Under the pieces are notes generated by a model, which was not told the DNA's origin, made no database searches, and saw nothing but the letters and a program-made list of their open reading frames with translations. From the NCBI GenBank assembly GCA_965368115.1, contig CBDULQ010000135.1:1-9816 (forward strand): 9,816 nt of DNA. Reading direction: 5' to 3'. This DNA is from CBDULQ01 sp965368115 (GTDB taxonomy: Bacteria > Pseudomonadota > Gammaproteobacteria > SZUA-229). The translations under genes were made by a program, and so were the position numbers. Of the stretch, positions 1-8,175 are shown piece after piece (position 1 is the first letter of the stretch; each line of letters begins with the position of its first letter).

Positions 1-7
1 GCATATA

Positions 8-13
8 TATAAT
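8..13 (+). promoter_or_regulatory. Possible -10 element before gshB
   Basis: A perfect TATAAT hexamer sits in an AT-rich run at the left edge. A start site about 7 bases downstream would give a leader of roughly 17 bases before the gshB ATG at 37. The matching -35 box would lie outside the window, so this rests on one hexamer in alternating AT sequence and may be chance. If real, it would be the promoter for the gshB-to-pyrC' gene block. Confidence 0.35.
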
Positions 14-36
14 GTATCGAGCGGTAGAATCCGGAG

Positions 37-984
37 ATGAAATTGAAACTGGGCATAGTGATGGATCCGATCGAATCCATCAACATCAAAAAAGATAGCA
101 GTTTCGCCATGTTGCTGGCGGCACAGGCCAGAGGCTGGCCAATCTATTATATGCAGCAACAGGACATTTACCTGCGCGATACAAAAGTGTATGCGGACGT
201 GCATAACATCACGCTCGAAGACAACCCCGAAGGCTGGTTTAAACACATTGATACGGGCACCATCCCACTGGACGAACTCGATGTCATCCTGATGCGCAAG
301 GACCCACCTTTCGACATGGAATACATCTACACCACTTACCTGCTGGAACAGGTCGAAAAGCAGGGCACGCTGATCGTCAACAAACCATCCAGCCTGCGCG
401 ACGCCAATGAAAAACTTTTCGCAACCGTATTTCCTCAATGCTGCACCGATACAATCGTTACACGCAAACCGGAACAGTTACGCCAGTTCATCAGCAAACA
501 TCACGACGTCATTTTAAAACCGCTGGATGGCATGGGGGGCGAATCAATCTTTCGTGTTACACCGAACGACGCCAACCTTTCCGTAATCATTGAAAACATG
601 ACGCAGCGCGGTCGTAAAACCATCATGGGACAAACATTTATTCCCGAGATCAACAAGGGCGACAAACGCATTCTGCTGATCAATGGCGAACCGGTACCCT
701 ATGCTCTGGCACGCATTCCCGCACCCGGTGAAACGCGCGGCAACCTGGCCGCAGGTGGGCAGGGCGTCGGCATGGAATTGAATGATCGGGAACGATGGAT
801 CTGTGAACAGGTCGGACCTACTTTAAAGGCCATGGGCCTTATATTCGTAGGCCTGGATGTGATCGGTGACTACCTGACCGAAATCAATGTCACCAGTCCC
901 ACCTGTATCAGAGAGCTGGACGCACAATTCGGTATCGATATCGGCGGTCAGCTCATGGACTGTATTGAAATTTTGAAATCATGA
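37..984 (+). CDS. gshB: Glutathione synthetase (ATP-grasp ligase)
   Basis: This cytosolic enzyme catalyses the second step of glutathione synthesis, joining gamma-glutamylcysteine and glycine with ATP. The 315-residue protein is full length for the bacterial family (E. coli GshB is 316) and collinear with it from the first strand (KLGIVMDP) onward. The N-terminal domain carries INIKKDSSFAML (15-26) and ILMRKDPPFD (84-93). The ATP-grasp core shows ILKPLDGMGG (159-168), the glycine-rich loop RGNLAAGG (234-241) and the Mg-binding EINVTSPT (282-289), so it should be active. The ATG at 37 is chosen because its product aligns with the E. coli N-terminus; the only purine-rich sequence, GGAG at 33-36, directly abuts it. 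The stop overlaps the apbE start by 4 bases (ATGA), suggesting translational coupling. Confidence 0.97.
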   Translation: MKLKLGIVMDPIESINIKKDSSFAMLLAAQARGWPIYYMQQQDIYLRDTKVYADVHNITLEDNPEGWFKHIDTGTIPLDELDVILMRKDPPFDMEYIYTTYLLEQVEKQGTLIVNKPSSLRDANEKLFATVFPQCCTDTIVTRKPEQLRQFISKHHDVILKPLDGMGGESIFRVTPNDANLSVIIENMTQRGRKTIMGQTFIPEINKGDKRILLINGEPVPYALARIPAPGETRGNLAAGGQGVGMELNDRERWICEQVGPTLKAMGLIFVGLDVIGDYLTEINVTSPTCIRELDAQFGIDIGGQLMDCIEILKS

Positions 985-2018
985 TTAAACATTTCGGCTA
1001 CATATGCATTCTCGTACTGTCATTGTACGGCTGTGAAAAACAACCGCAGGAGTTCAAGCACAGCATTTTAAAATTCGGCACCATCATCGACATCACCCTG
1101 TACGATGTAGACGCCGATCTTGCGCAACGCGCATTCGACGACCTGGATCACGATTTTGCCTATTATCATGCTGCCTGGACGCCTTACGAAGCGAGTTCGC
1201 TGAGCCGTATCAATCTGTTGATTCCCACCGGCAAACCTTTCTCTGTTGGGCCCTCGGTGTTACCGTTGATTACCAACTCCATGCCGCTGGCTGAAGCCAC
1301 AGATGATCTCTATAACCCGACCATCGGCAAGCTGATCAAACTCTGGCAGATGCATCGCAGCGAAGAACCCGACATTCATCCACCGGCGCCGGAGAAAATC
1401 GCCGAACTGGTCAAACAGAACCCCAGACTCAGCGACCTGCATCTGGATGGAATTCGCATGTATTCCGACAACCCGGCGGTTGAACTCAACTTCGGTGCCT
1501 ACGCCAAGGGTTACGGTATCGATCTGAGCATGGCGCATCTGCGCGAGCTGGGCATCAAAAACGCCATTATCAACACCGGCGGCGACCTCAAAGCCATGGG
1601 GCAACACGGTGACCGACCGTGGAATATCGCCATTCGGCATCCGCGCAAGGATGCAGTACTCGCCAGCGTCACCACCGAAGGTGAAGAAGCGGTATTTACC
1701 TCCGGCGATTACGAACGCTATTACATGTATGAAGGCAAACGCTATCACCACATTCTCGACCCGCGCACCGGCTACCCGGCCATGGGCACCCAGTCGGTGA
1801 CGGTCATTCATCAGGACTCCGGTCTTGCCGACGCTTCCGCCACAGCGTTGTTCGTCGCCGGCCCGGATCACTGGTTCGAGGTGGCAAAGAAAATCGGCCT
1901 GAAAATGGTCATGCTGGTGGACGATGAAGGCAAAATTCACATTACGCCGCAAATGAAGCAACGTCTCAAATTCAACCCGGATATCGAGACTACACTTATC
2001 GTAAGTCCGGAACTATAA
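981..2018 (+). CDS. apbE: FAD:protein FMN transferase, ApbE family lipoprotein
   Basis: ApbE enzymes split FAD and attach FMN to a Ser/Thr of exported or membrane flavoproteins such as RnfG/RnfD, NqrB/NqrC or FMN-binding domain proteins. The 345-residue protein begins with a short hydrophobic signal ending in LYGC (15-18), a lipobox-like site with an unusual Tyr at -2, so it is probably a lipoprotein facing the periplasm. Family motifs in order are FGTIIDITLY (32-41), YNPTIGKL (111-118), AKGYGID (175-181), NTGGDL (199-203), FTSGDYER (239-246), HILDPRTGYP (257-266) and the Mg-binding region ADASATALF (283-291), so it looks catalytically intact. The start overlaps the gshB stop by 4 bases and there is no clear ribosome binding site, so coupled translation is likely. 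No flavinylation target is present in the window. ApbE identity is strong; the lipid anchor is inferred. Confidence 0.94.
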   Translation: MIKHFGYICILVLSLYGCEKQPQEFKHSILKFGTIIDITLYDVDADLAQRAFDDLDHDFAYYHAAWTPYEASSLSRINLLIPTGKPFSVGPSVLPLITNSMPLAEATDDLYNPTIGKLIKLWQMHRSEEPDIHPPAPEKIAELVKQNPRLSDLHLDGIRMYSDNPAVELNFGAYAKGYGIDLSMAHLRELGIKNAIINTGGDLKAMGQHGDRPWNIAIRHPRKDAVLASVTTEGEEAVFTSGDYERYYMYEGKRYHHILDPRTGYPAMGTQSVTVIHQDSGLADASATALFVAGPDHWFEVAKKIGLKMVMLVDDEGKIHITPQMKQRLKFNPDIETTLIVSPEL

Positions 2019-2025
2019 TTCAGCC

Positions 2026-2901
2026 ATGCAGAAAAATGCTCACCCAGCACCTGTTACTGCAAGCGACCGTCTCGGGATGACCGTGTTTTTCGCCATTCTG
2101 TTCCATGGTATTTTCATACTCGGCCTCACTTTCGTATCTGAACCATCCGCTAAACAGAAGATCCCGCCATCGCTGGATGTCATCCTGGTCAACACCACCC
2201 ATCCTTCGGAAACCGAAGATGCGGAATATCTGGCCCAGGTAACACAGGACGGCGGTGGCACCAGCGAGAGCAAGGTACGACCCACCGATCTGTTTTCCGC
2301 ACCCACTCTGTCCAATCAGCCGGGCATTGCGCAAATGCAGACGATCACTATGCAACCGCGCGTAAAACAGCAATCACAACAGGAACTACTCACCCAGGAA
2401 AAATCGGATCATCATGTCGACAGTCAGCAGCAAACCAGCGAGCAGCAACCGGACCAGCTACTCACCGAGGCCAAACAGCAAAATCAACTGCCTGCGCGAC
2501 TGGTGGAAGAGCTGAGTCTGACCTTCCAGGAATATTCACAGAAGCCGAAAGAAAAATTTATCAATTCACGCACCCGTGAATTCGTCGCTGCAACATACAT
2601 GCGCGACTGGGTAGACAAGGTCGAACGTCTTGGTAACGCCGACTACCCCGATGAGGCGATTCGCAATAAACTCAGTGGTACACTGATTCTCGACGTCGTC
2701 ATTCGCGCTGACGGCAGTCTGCACAGAATCGACCTGCGACGCTCATCCGGTCATCAGATTCTCGACGACGCTGCAAAACGCATCGTCGCTATGGCGTCAC
2801 CTTTTGATCCGTTTCCGGAAAAACTGCAGGCACAAGCGGATATCATTCATATAACCCGTAGCTGGGAATTTCTCAGTGATCACCGTTTGAGAAGTTACTA
2901 A
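2026..2901 (+). CDS. TonB-family energy transducer, glutamine-rich linker
   Basis: TonB proteins sit in the inner membrane, are charged by ExbB/ExbD using the proton gradient, and drive outer-membrane receptors or other envelope machines. Residues 1-15 look cytoplasmic. Residues about 19-37 form one membrane span containing a His-Gly (28-29) placed like the functionally essential TonB transmembrane His. A long, polar, Gln-rich periplasmic linker (about 105-165) follows. The C-terminal TonB domain (about 205-285) shows YPDEAIRNKLSGTL, VVIRADGSLHRIDL, SSGHQILDDAA and the SPFDPFP turn. The linker lacks the Pro-Glu/Pro-Lys repeats of classical TonB. The position between gshB and yqgE matches tonB3 of Pseudomonas aeruginosa, linked to twitching motility, so a pilus-related role is possible but unproven. 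Only 7 bases separate it from apbE, and its stop overlaps the yqgE start by one base. Confidence 0.88.
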   Translation: MQKNAHPAPVTASDRLGMTVFFAILFHGIFILGLTFVSEPSAKQKIPPSLDVILVNTTHPSETEDAEYLAQVTQDGGGTSESKVRPTDLFSAPTLSNQPGIAQMQTITMQPRVKQQSQQELLTQEKSDHHVDSQQQTSEQQPDQLLTEAKQQNQLPARLVEELSLTFQEYSQKPKEKFINSRTREFVAATYMRDWVDKVERLGNADYPDEAIRNKLSGTLILDVVIRADGSLHRIDLRRSSGHQILDDAAKRIVAMASPFDPFPEKLQAQADIIHITRSWEFLSDHRLRSY

Positions 2902-3461
2902 TGGAAGACACCAATCTCACCAACCACTTTCTCATCGCCATGCCCAGTCTGGAAGACGGTAATTTTTCCCAGTCGGTGACCTACATCTGCGAACACAATG
3001 ACAACGGCGCGCTGGGTATCACCGTCAATCGCCTGTCCGATATCCAGCTTGGCGAGATTTTTCAGCAACTGGACATCGAATGTGACGACCCGGCCATTCG
3101 CGACCAACTGGTTTATGTCGGCGGGCCGGTACAACAGGATCGCGGTTTTCTGCTGCATTCACCGCCCGGCAACTGGGAATCCAGCCTGCAGGTCACCGAT
3201 GATATCTGCGTCACCACATCGCGGGATATTCTGCAGGCCATCGCGAGCGGCGAAGGACCGGAAGACGTCATCATCGCCCTGGGTTATGCCGGCTGGGGCG
3301 GTGGCCAGCTGGAATACGAGATGTCGGAGAACGCCTGGCTGAGCTGTCCATCCAGCAAGGACATCCTGTTCCACACACCGGTTGAAAAACGCTGGGAATC
3401 CGCAGCCCGGTTACTCGGTATCGACCTGCAGTTATTGAGCAGCGATACAGGGCACGCATGA
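2901..3461 (+). CDS. yqgE: YqgE/AlgH family protein (UPF0301)
   Basis: This 186-residue soluble protein matches the YqgE/AlgH family, named algH in Pseudomonas for an effect on alginate production. Its biochemical activity is not established. Visible family features are the N-terminal LTNHFLIAMPSL (6-17), YICEHNDNGALGITVNR (28-44), the VYVGGPVQQDRGFLLH block (about 72-87) and the ALGYAGWGGGQLE block (about 126-138). The length is that of the family and nothing is missing. A GAGAAG purine run (2889-2894) lies 6 bases before the ATG and supports the start, which shares one base with the tonB-like stop. It overlaps ruvX by 4 bases; the yqgE-ruvX pairing is widely conserved in gammaproteobacteria. 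Confidence 0.95.
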   Translation: MEDTNLTNHFLIAMPSLEDGNFSQSVTYICEHNDNGALGITVNRLSDIQLGEIFQQLDIECDDPAIRDQLVYVGGPVQQDRGFLLHSPPGNWESSLQVTDDICVTTSRDILQAIASGEGPEDVIIALGYAGWGGGQLEYEMSENAWLSCPSSKDILFHTPVEKRWESAARLLGIDLQLLSSDTGHA

Positions 3462-3874
3462 CCAGCCGGGTGCTGGGATTCGACTATGGCGAACAACGCA
3501 TCGGCGTTGCCAGCGGTCAGACCATCACCGGCAGCGCCACCCCACTCACCACCCTCAATGCCGTCAACCAGCAGCCGGACTGGACCCACATCGAACAACT
3601 GATCCGCGAATGGCAGCCGGATGCTCTGGTCGTCGGCATCCCGACCCTGCTCGACGGCACCGAAACCCCGGCTACTCAACGTGCCCAGCGTTTTGCTCGC
3701 CAGCTTGAAGGGCGCTTTCAACTCCCTGTGCATCAGATCGACGAAAACCTGAGTTCGGTCGAAGCGGAGCAGCAACTGAAAAAAAATAAAAAATTAGGCC
3801 AGCACAATAAACAGGAGATTGATAAAATGTCTGCGGCCATCATTGTTCAGAGGTGGCTGGAGCAGAATACATGA
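3458..3874 (+). CDS. ruvX: RuvX/YqgF: pre-16S rRNA nuclease or Holliday junction resolvase
   Basis: YqgF/RuvX is an RNase H-fold nuclease, usually essential, implicated in maturing the 5' end of 16S rRNA and proposed as an alternative Holliday junction resolvase. The 138-residue protein has the expected length. It carries GFDYGEQRIGVA (7-18, catalytic Asp9), VVGIPTLLDG (58-67), DENLS (95-99, the family DER-like acidic motif) and IDKMSAA (121-127, third acidic residue Asp122), so the active site looks complete. Codons 107-112 fall in an A8-T-A6 run (3779-3793) encoding a Lys-rich loop. GGG at 3450-3452 precedes the ATG by 5 bases. It overlaps yqgE and pyrR by 4 bases each. Confidence 0.95.
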   Translation: MTSRVLGFDYGEQRIGVASGQTITGSATPLTTLNAVNQQPDWTHIEQLIREWQPDALVVGIPTLLDGTETPATQRAQRFARQLEGRFQLPVHQIDENLSSVEAEQQLKKNKKLGQHNKQEIDKMSAAIIVQRWLEQNT

Positions 3875-4383
3875 CCCATGCGGCACAACCCGACAAACTG
3901 CTGGAAAAACTGGCGACCGACCTGGAAAACCACCTGGAGCATCGCGGCATCAGCGATCCCCTGATGGTCGGCATACATACCGGCGGCGCCTGGCTGGCGG
4001 AACGCCTGCACAAGATACTGGGTCTGAAACAGCCGCTGGCGACACTGGACATCAGCTTCTATCGTGACGATTTCTCTCGCATCGGCATGAATCCCCAGGT
4101 TAAAACCTCTTCCCTGCCGGCCCAGGTCGAAGATTGCCATATTATTCTGGTCGACGACGTCCTGCAGACCGGTCGCACCATTCGTGCCGCCATGAACGAA
4201 CTCTTCGATTACGGTCGCCCCGCGTCCATCACCCTGGCCTGCCTGGTGGAGCGCTCGGGACGTGAATTGCCGATCCAGGCCGACGTGGTCGGTCAGGCAC
4301 TGGAACTGAATACCCATGAGCAGATAAAACTCACCGGTCCCGAGCCGCTGGCCTGGGAGATTAAAATCATCGAGAACAAATAA
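3871..4383 (+). CDS. pyrR: PyrR-type bifunctional pyr regulator / uracil phosphoribosyltransferase
   Basis: PyrR is a type I phosphoribosyltransferase fold protein. In Bacillus it binds UMP/PRPP, attenuates pyr mRNA and has uracil phosphoribosyltransferase activity. The 170-residue protein has VGIHTGGAWLAERL (33-46), a DISFYRDD strand (60-67), the PRPP-binding loop ILVDDVLQTGRTI (92-104) and LVERSGRELPIQAD (125-138). The PRPP site is intact. Aligned by eye with Bacillus PyrR, several basic RNA-contact positions are replaced (see findings). The start is ATG 3871, with GGAG at 3859-3862 eight bases upstream and the usual ATGA overlap with ruvX; a GTG at 3853 would only add residues inside ruvX. 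It lies 2 bases before pyrB, leaving no space for an attenuator, so any control must act elsewhere or by another mechanism. Confidence 0.93.
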   Translation: MTHAAQPDKLLEKLATDLENHLEHRGISDPLMVGIHTGGAWLAERLHKILGLKQPLATLDISFYRDDFSRIGMNPQVKTSSLPAQVEDCHIILVDDVLQTGRTIRAAMNELFDYGRPASITLACLVERSGRELPIQADVVGQALELNTHEQIKLTGPEPLAWEIKIIENK

Positions 4384-4385
4384 AA

Positions 4386-5410
<1,025 letters not shown>

Positions 5411-5414
<4 letters not shown>

Positions 5415-6694
5415 ATACATTGCTCATTCGTAACGGTCGCATTATCGACCCCGCCAACGATGTCGATCGAATCGGCGACCTGTACATCGCCGACGGCCGT
5501 ATCGTCGCCGTGGATCAGGCTCCGGACGGTTTCACCGCGCAACAGGACATCGATGCCAGCGATCTCTGGGTCATTCCGGGCATCGTCGATCTGAGTGCGC
5601 GACTGCGCGAACCGGGTCTGGAATACAAGGCAGACATTGCTTCAGAAACGGTTGCAGCCACCGCAGCCGGTATCACCACCCTGTGCGTACCGCCGGACAC
5701 CGATCCGGTCATCGACGAACCGGCAGTGGTCGATCTGATTCACCGTAAGGTGGCCCGTGTCGGTCACGCCCGCGTCGTCGCACTGGGCGCGCTGACCGCC
5801 GGTTTACTTGGCGAACACCTGAGTGAAATGGGCGCACTGGAACGCGCCGGTTGCGTCGGCGTCAGCAACGGTCAACACCCGATCAGCAATTCCCTGGTGC
5901 TGCGTCGTTCGCTGGAATATGCCGCCAGCCAGGACATTACCGTCTTTATCGAACCCAATGACGGTGCACTCAGCAATGAGGGCTGCGCCCACGACGGCGC
6001 CATCGCTACACGACTCGGCCTGCCGCCGATTCCCTATGCAGCGGAAACCGCCGCCATAGCCCATTCCCTGGAACTGATGCGCGAAACCGGTGTGCGGGTT
6101 CATTTCTGTCGCCTGTCCTGTTCACGGAGTGTCGAGATGATTGAGCAGGCACGAGCCGCCGGACTGCTGGTGACTGCAGATGTTGCCGCACATCAACTGC
6201 ACCTGACCGAGATGGACATCAACAGCTTCAATTCCAACTGCCATGTACTGCCGCCGCTGCGCACACAACGCGATATGGATGCACTGCGCCGCGGAGTCAA
6301 CGCTGACAGCATCAGTGCGATCTGTTCCGATCACCAGCCACATGAAATCGATGCCAAACTGGCCCCCTTCCCTTCCACCGAACCCGGCATCTCCGCCCTG
6401 GAAACCCTGCTACCGCTGACGCTTCGACTGGTACAGGCCGGTGAACTGGAACTCAATCGCGCCATCGCCAAACTCACCTGCGAACCGGCGCGCATACTCG
6501 GCGTCAACCTGGGCAGTCTTGGCAAAGGCGCCGTCGCCGATGTCTGTATTCTCGATCCGCAGGTAGAATGGACACTGGATACCCAGCAAATGAAGAGTCG
6601 CGGCAAGAATACGCCGTTCAACGGCTGGCACTTCACCGGCCGCGCTCGATACACTGTGGTCAAGGGCAAGCTGGTATATAGTACGAATCAGTAA
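5411..6694 (+). CDS. pyrC': Dihydroorotase-like protein PyrC' (probably non-catalytic)
   Basis: This amidohydrolase-fold protein belongs to the dihydroorotase family but lacks most of its metal site. The family Asp-x-His-x-His motif reads D60-L-S-A-R64. The SDDG metal/substrate loop reads VSNG (151-154). The next His-ligand strand reads VFIEPND (178-184). The ICHVS-like strand reads FCRLS (232-236). Only the last motif, SDHQPH (306-311), is intact. Flanking structure such as LREPG (65-69), AAGITTLC (85-92) and the C-terminal composite-domain motif near residues 370-385 is well kept. In Pseudomonas an inactive PyrC' is needed structurally to assemble active ATCase, and the same role is inferred here; a working dihydroorotase must then be encoded elsewhere. 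GGAGG (5399-5403) is a strong ribosome binding site 7 bases before ATG. At 427 residues it is full length. Confidence 0.92.
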
Positions 6695-6860
6695 ACCGGC
6701 GCGCGCAGTAAATGCCCGGTCGCCATCCGCCTGACTGATCGTCTCGATGTAAATTTTTAAGTCATTCAACAGGCTCTCTGCGTCGACCAGTGAGCGGAAG
6801 CACTGTGCGCAGCAGGGTCACAAACATAATAAAAATATAAAATCGGAGAAAGGAGAAACT
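6695..6860 (+). promoter_or_regulatory. Intergenic leader before metY
   Basis: These 166 bases hold no credible gene. The left half is GC-rich and the right 40 bases are AT-rich. CATAAT at 6825-6830 is a possible -10 box, but the hexamer 17 bases upstream (6802-6807, ACTGTG) is a poor -35, so the promoter call is weak. AGGAG at 6851-6855, five bases before the ATG, is an excellent metY ribosome binding site. No recognisable SAM riboswitch or MetJ-type repeat was found by eye. Short inverted repeats at 6695-6720 and 6789-6805 lack a U tract, so no clear terminator for the pyr block is seen. Confidence 0.45.
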
Positions 6861-8132
6861 ATGAAGCTTGAATCACTCGCCCTGCATCACGGCTACACGG
6901 CCGAAGCCACCACCAACGCAGCCGCGGTCCCTATTTACCAGACCACGTCTTACACCTTTAACGACACTCAACATGGCGCCGACCTGTTCGACCTGAAAGT
7001 CGCAGGCAACATTTACACCCGCATCATGAACCCCACCACCGACGTGCTGGAACAACGGCTGGCGACGATGGAAGGCGGCGTGGGTGCACTGGCCCTGGCT
7101 TCCGGCATGGCAGCCATCACTTATGCCATCCAGACCATTTGCCAGGTGGGCGATAATATTGTCAGCACCAGCCAGCTGTATGGCGGCACCTACAACCTGT
7201 TTGCACATTCTTTTCCACACCAGGGCATCGAAGTACGCATGGTATCCTTCGACGACTATGCCGGTTTCGAAAACGCCATCGACGCGAATACAAAAGCCAT
7301 CTTCTGTGAATCCATCGGTAATCCGGCAGGCAATGTGGTCGATATCGCACGGCTTGCGGAAATTGCCAACAAGCATGGGGTACCCCTGATCGTCGACAAC
7401 ACCGTCGCTACACCGTATCTGTGCCGTCCGTTCGAACTGGGCGCCCATATCGTGATTCATTCGTTGACCAAATACATCGGCGGCCATGGCAATTCCATCG
7501 GTGGTATCATTATCGATTCCGGGCAGTTCGACTGGGTCGCCAACAAGGAACGCTTCCCGGTACTTAATGAACCGGACCCGTCCTATCATGGCGTGGTGTA
7601 CACCGAAGCACTGGGACCCGCCGCCTACATCGGCCGTTGCCGCGTTGCCCCCTTACGCAACACCGGCGCGGCTATTTCACCGCTGAACTCATTCCTGATC
7701 ATGCAGGGACTGGAGACACTGGGTCTGCGCATCGAACGGCATTGCGAGAATGCGGAGCAACTGGCCGACTATCTCAGCAAGCACGACAAGGTGGAATGGG
7801 TTAAATATGCGGCGATGAAGGATAGCCCCTATTACGATACCTGCCAGAAGATCACCGGCGGCAAGGCTTCGGGCATTCTGAGTTTCGGTATCAAGGGTGG
7901 CTCTGCCGCAGGCGCGCGTTTCATCGATGCATTGCAGATGATTCTGCGTCTAGTCAACATCGGCGACGCCAAATCGCTGGCCTGCCATCCAGCTTCAACC
8001 ACCCATCGTCAGCTCAACGAAGACGAGTTGGCTTCCGCCGGCGTCAGCAGTGATCTGGTCAGGATTTCCGTCGGCATCGAAAACATCGACGACATCATCG
8101 CGGATATCAGCCAGGCTCTGGACAAGGTGTAA
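6861..8132 (+). CDS. metY: O-acetylhomoserine sulfhydrylase (aminocarboxypropyltransferase)
   Basis: MetY is a PLP enzyme that replaces the acetyl group of O-acetylhomoserine with sulfide to give homocysteine, the direct sulfhydrylation route to methionine. The fold-type I trans-sulfuration signatures are present: YTRIMNPT (52-59, PLP phosphate contacts from the neighbouring subunit), SGMAA (81-85), LYGGTY (106-111), VDN (178-180, Asp to the PLP ring nitrogen) and HSLTKYIGGHG (200-210, Schiff-base Lys204). The 423-residue length and the insertion around 222-250 (WVANKERFPVLNEPDPSYHG) fit MetY rather than cystathionine gamma-synthase or gamma-lyase, which are nearer 380-400. A strong AGGAG site precedes the ATG. 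It lies in the same direction as the pyr block but 166 bases away, and ends at a hairpin terminator, so it is probably its own unit. Confidence 0.95.
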   Translation: MKLESLALHHGYTAEATTNAAAVPIYQTTSYTFNDTQHGADLFDLKVAGNIYTRIMNPTTDVLEQRLATMEGGVGALALASGMAAITYAIQTICQVGDNIVSTSQLYGGTYNLFAHSFPHQGIEVRMVSFDDYAGFENAIDANTKAIFCESIGNPAGNVVDIARLAEIANKHGVPLIVDNTVATPYLCRPFELGAHIVIHSLTKYIGGHGNSIGGIIIDSGQFDWVANKERFPVLNEPDPSYHGVVYTEALGPAAYIGRCRVAPLRNTGAAISPLNSFLIMQGLETLGLRIERHCENAEQLADYLSKHDKVEWVKYAAMKDSPYYDTCQKITGGKASGILSFGIKGGSAAGARFIDALQMILRLVNIGDAKSLACHPASTTHRQLNEDELASAGVSSDLVRISVGIENIDDIIADISQALDKV

Positions 8133-8139
8133 TCAGCTG

Positions 8140-8174
8140 AACCTGTCGGACCAAACGGTTCGACAGGTTTTTTT
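8140..8174 (+). terminator. Rho-independent terminator of metY
   Basis: Nine perfect pairs AACCTGTCG/CGACAGGTT (8140-8148 with 8161-8169) are extended inward by four more (GACC/GGTT, one G-U) around an AAAC loop, then seven T's (8168-8174). It begins 8 bases after the metY stop. The hairpin also lies just past the stop of the converging ABC gene. In that direction it is not followed by a U tract, so it is a textbook terminator for the plus strand only. Confidence 0.95.
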
Positions 8175-8175
8175 A

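Noticed and set aside
1260..1961. 233-codon open frame on the minus strand opposite apbE
   Set aside because: It lies wholly inside apbE, which has all family motifs. The product shows no recognisable domain and looks like a shadow of coding bias.
2014..2019. TATAAT hexamer just before the tonB-like gene
   Set aside because: Transcription from it would begin at or inside the start codon and the hexamer 17 bases upstream (TACACT) is a poor -35. It overlaps the apbE stop and is likely chance.
3853..3870. GTG-initiated six-residue N-terminal extension of PyrR
   Set aside because: ATG 3871 has a well-spaced GGAG and the ATGA overlap typical of this block. The extension would be within ruvX without its own binding site.
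6695..6748. Possible terminator after pyrC' (ACCGG/CCGGT repeat, and ATCG-TCT-CGAT before an A/T run)
   Set aside because: Stems are 4-5 pairs and neither is followed directly by a U tract. Rho-dependent ending or read-through is equally likely.
6410..6769. 119-codon minus-strand open frame reaching into the gap before metY
   Set aside because: Most of it is antisense to pyrC'. The part in the gap supplies only the start and no recognisable protein features.
6873..7589. 238-codon minus-strand open frame opposite metY
   Set aside because: It is antisense to the PLP-binding core of metY; the openness follows from the codon pattern of the real gene.
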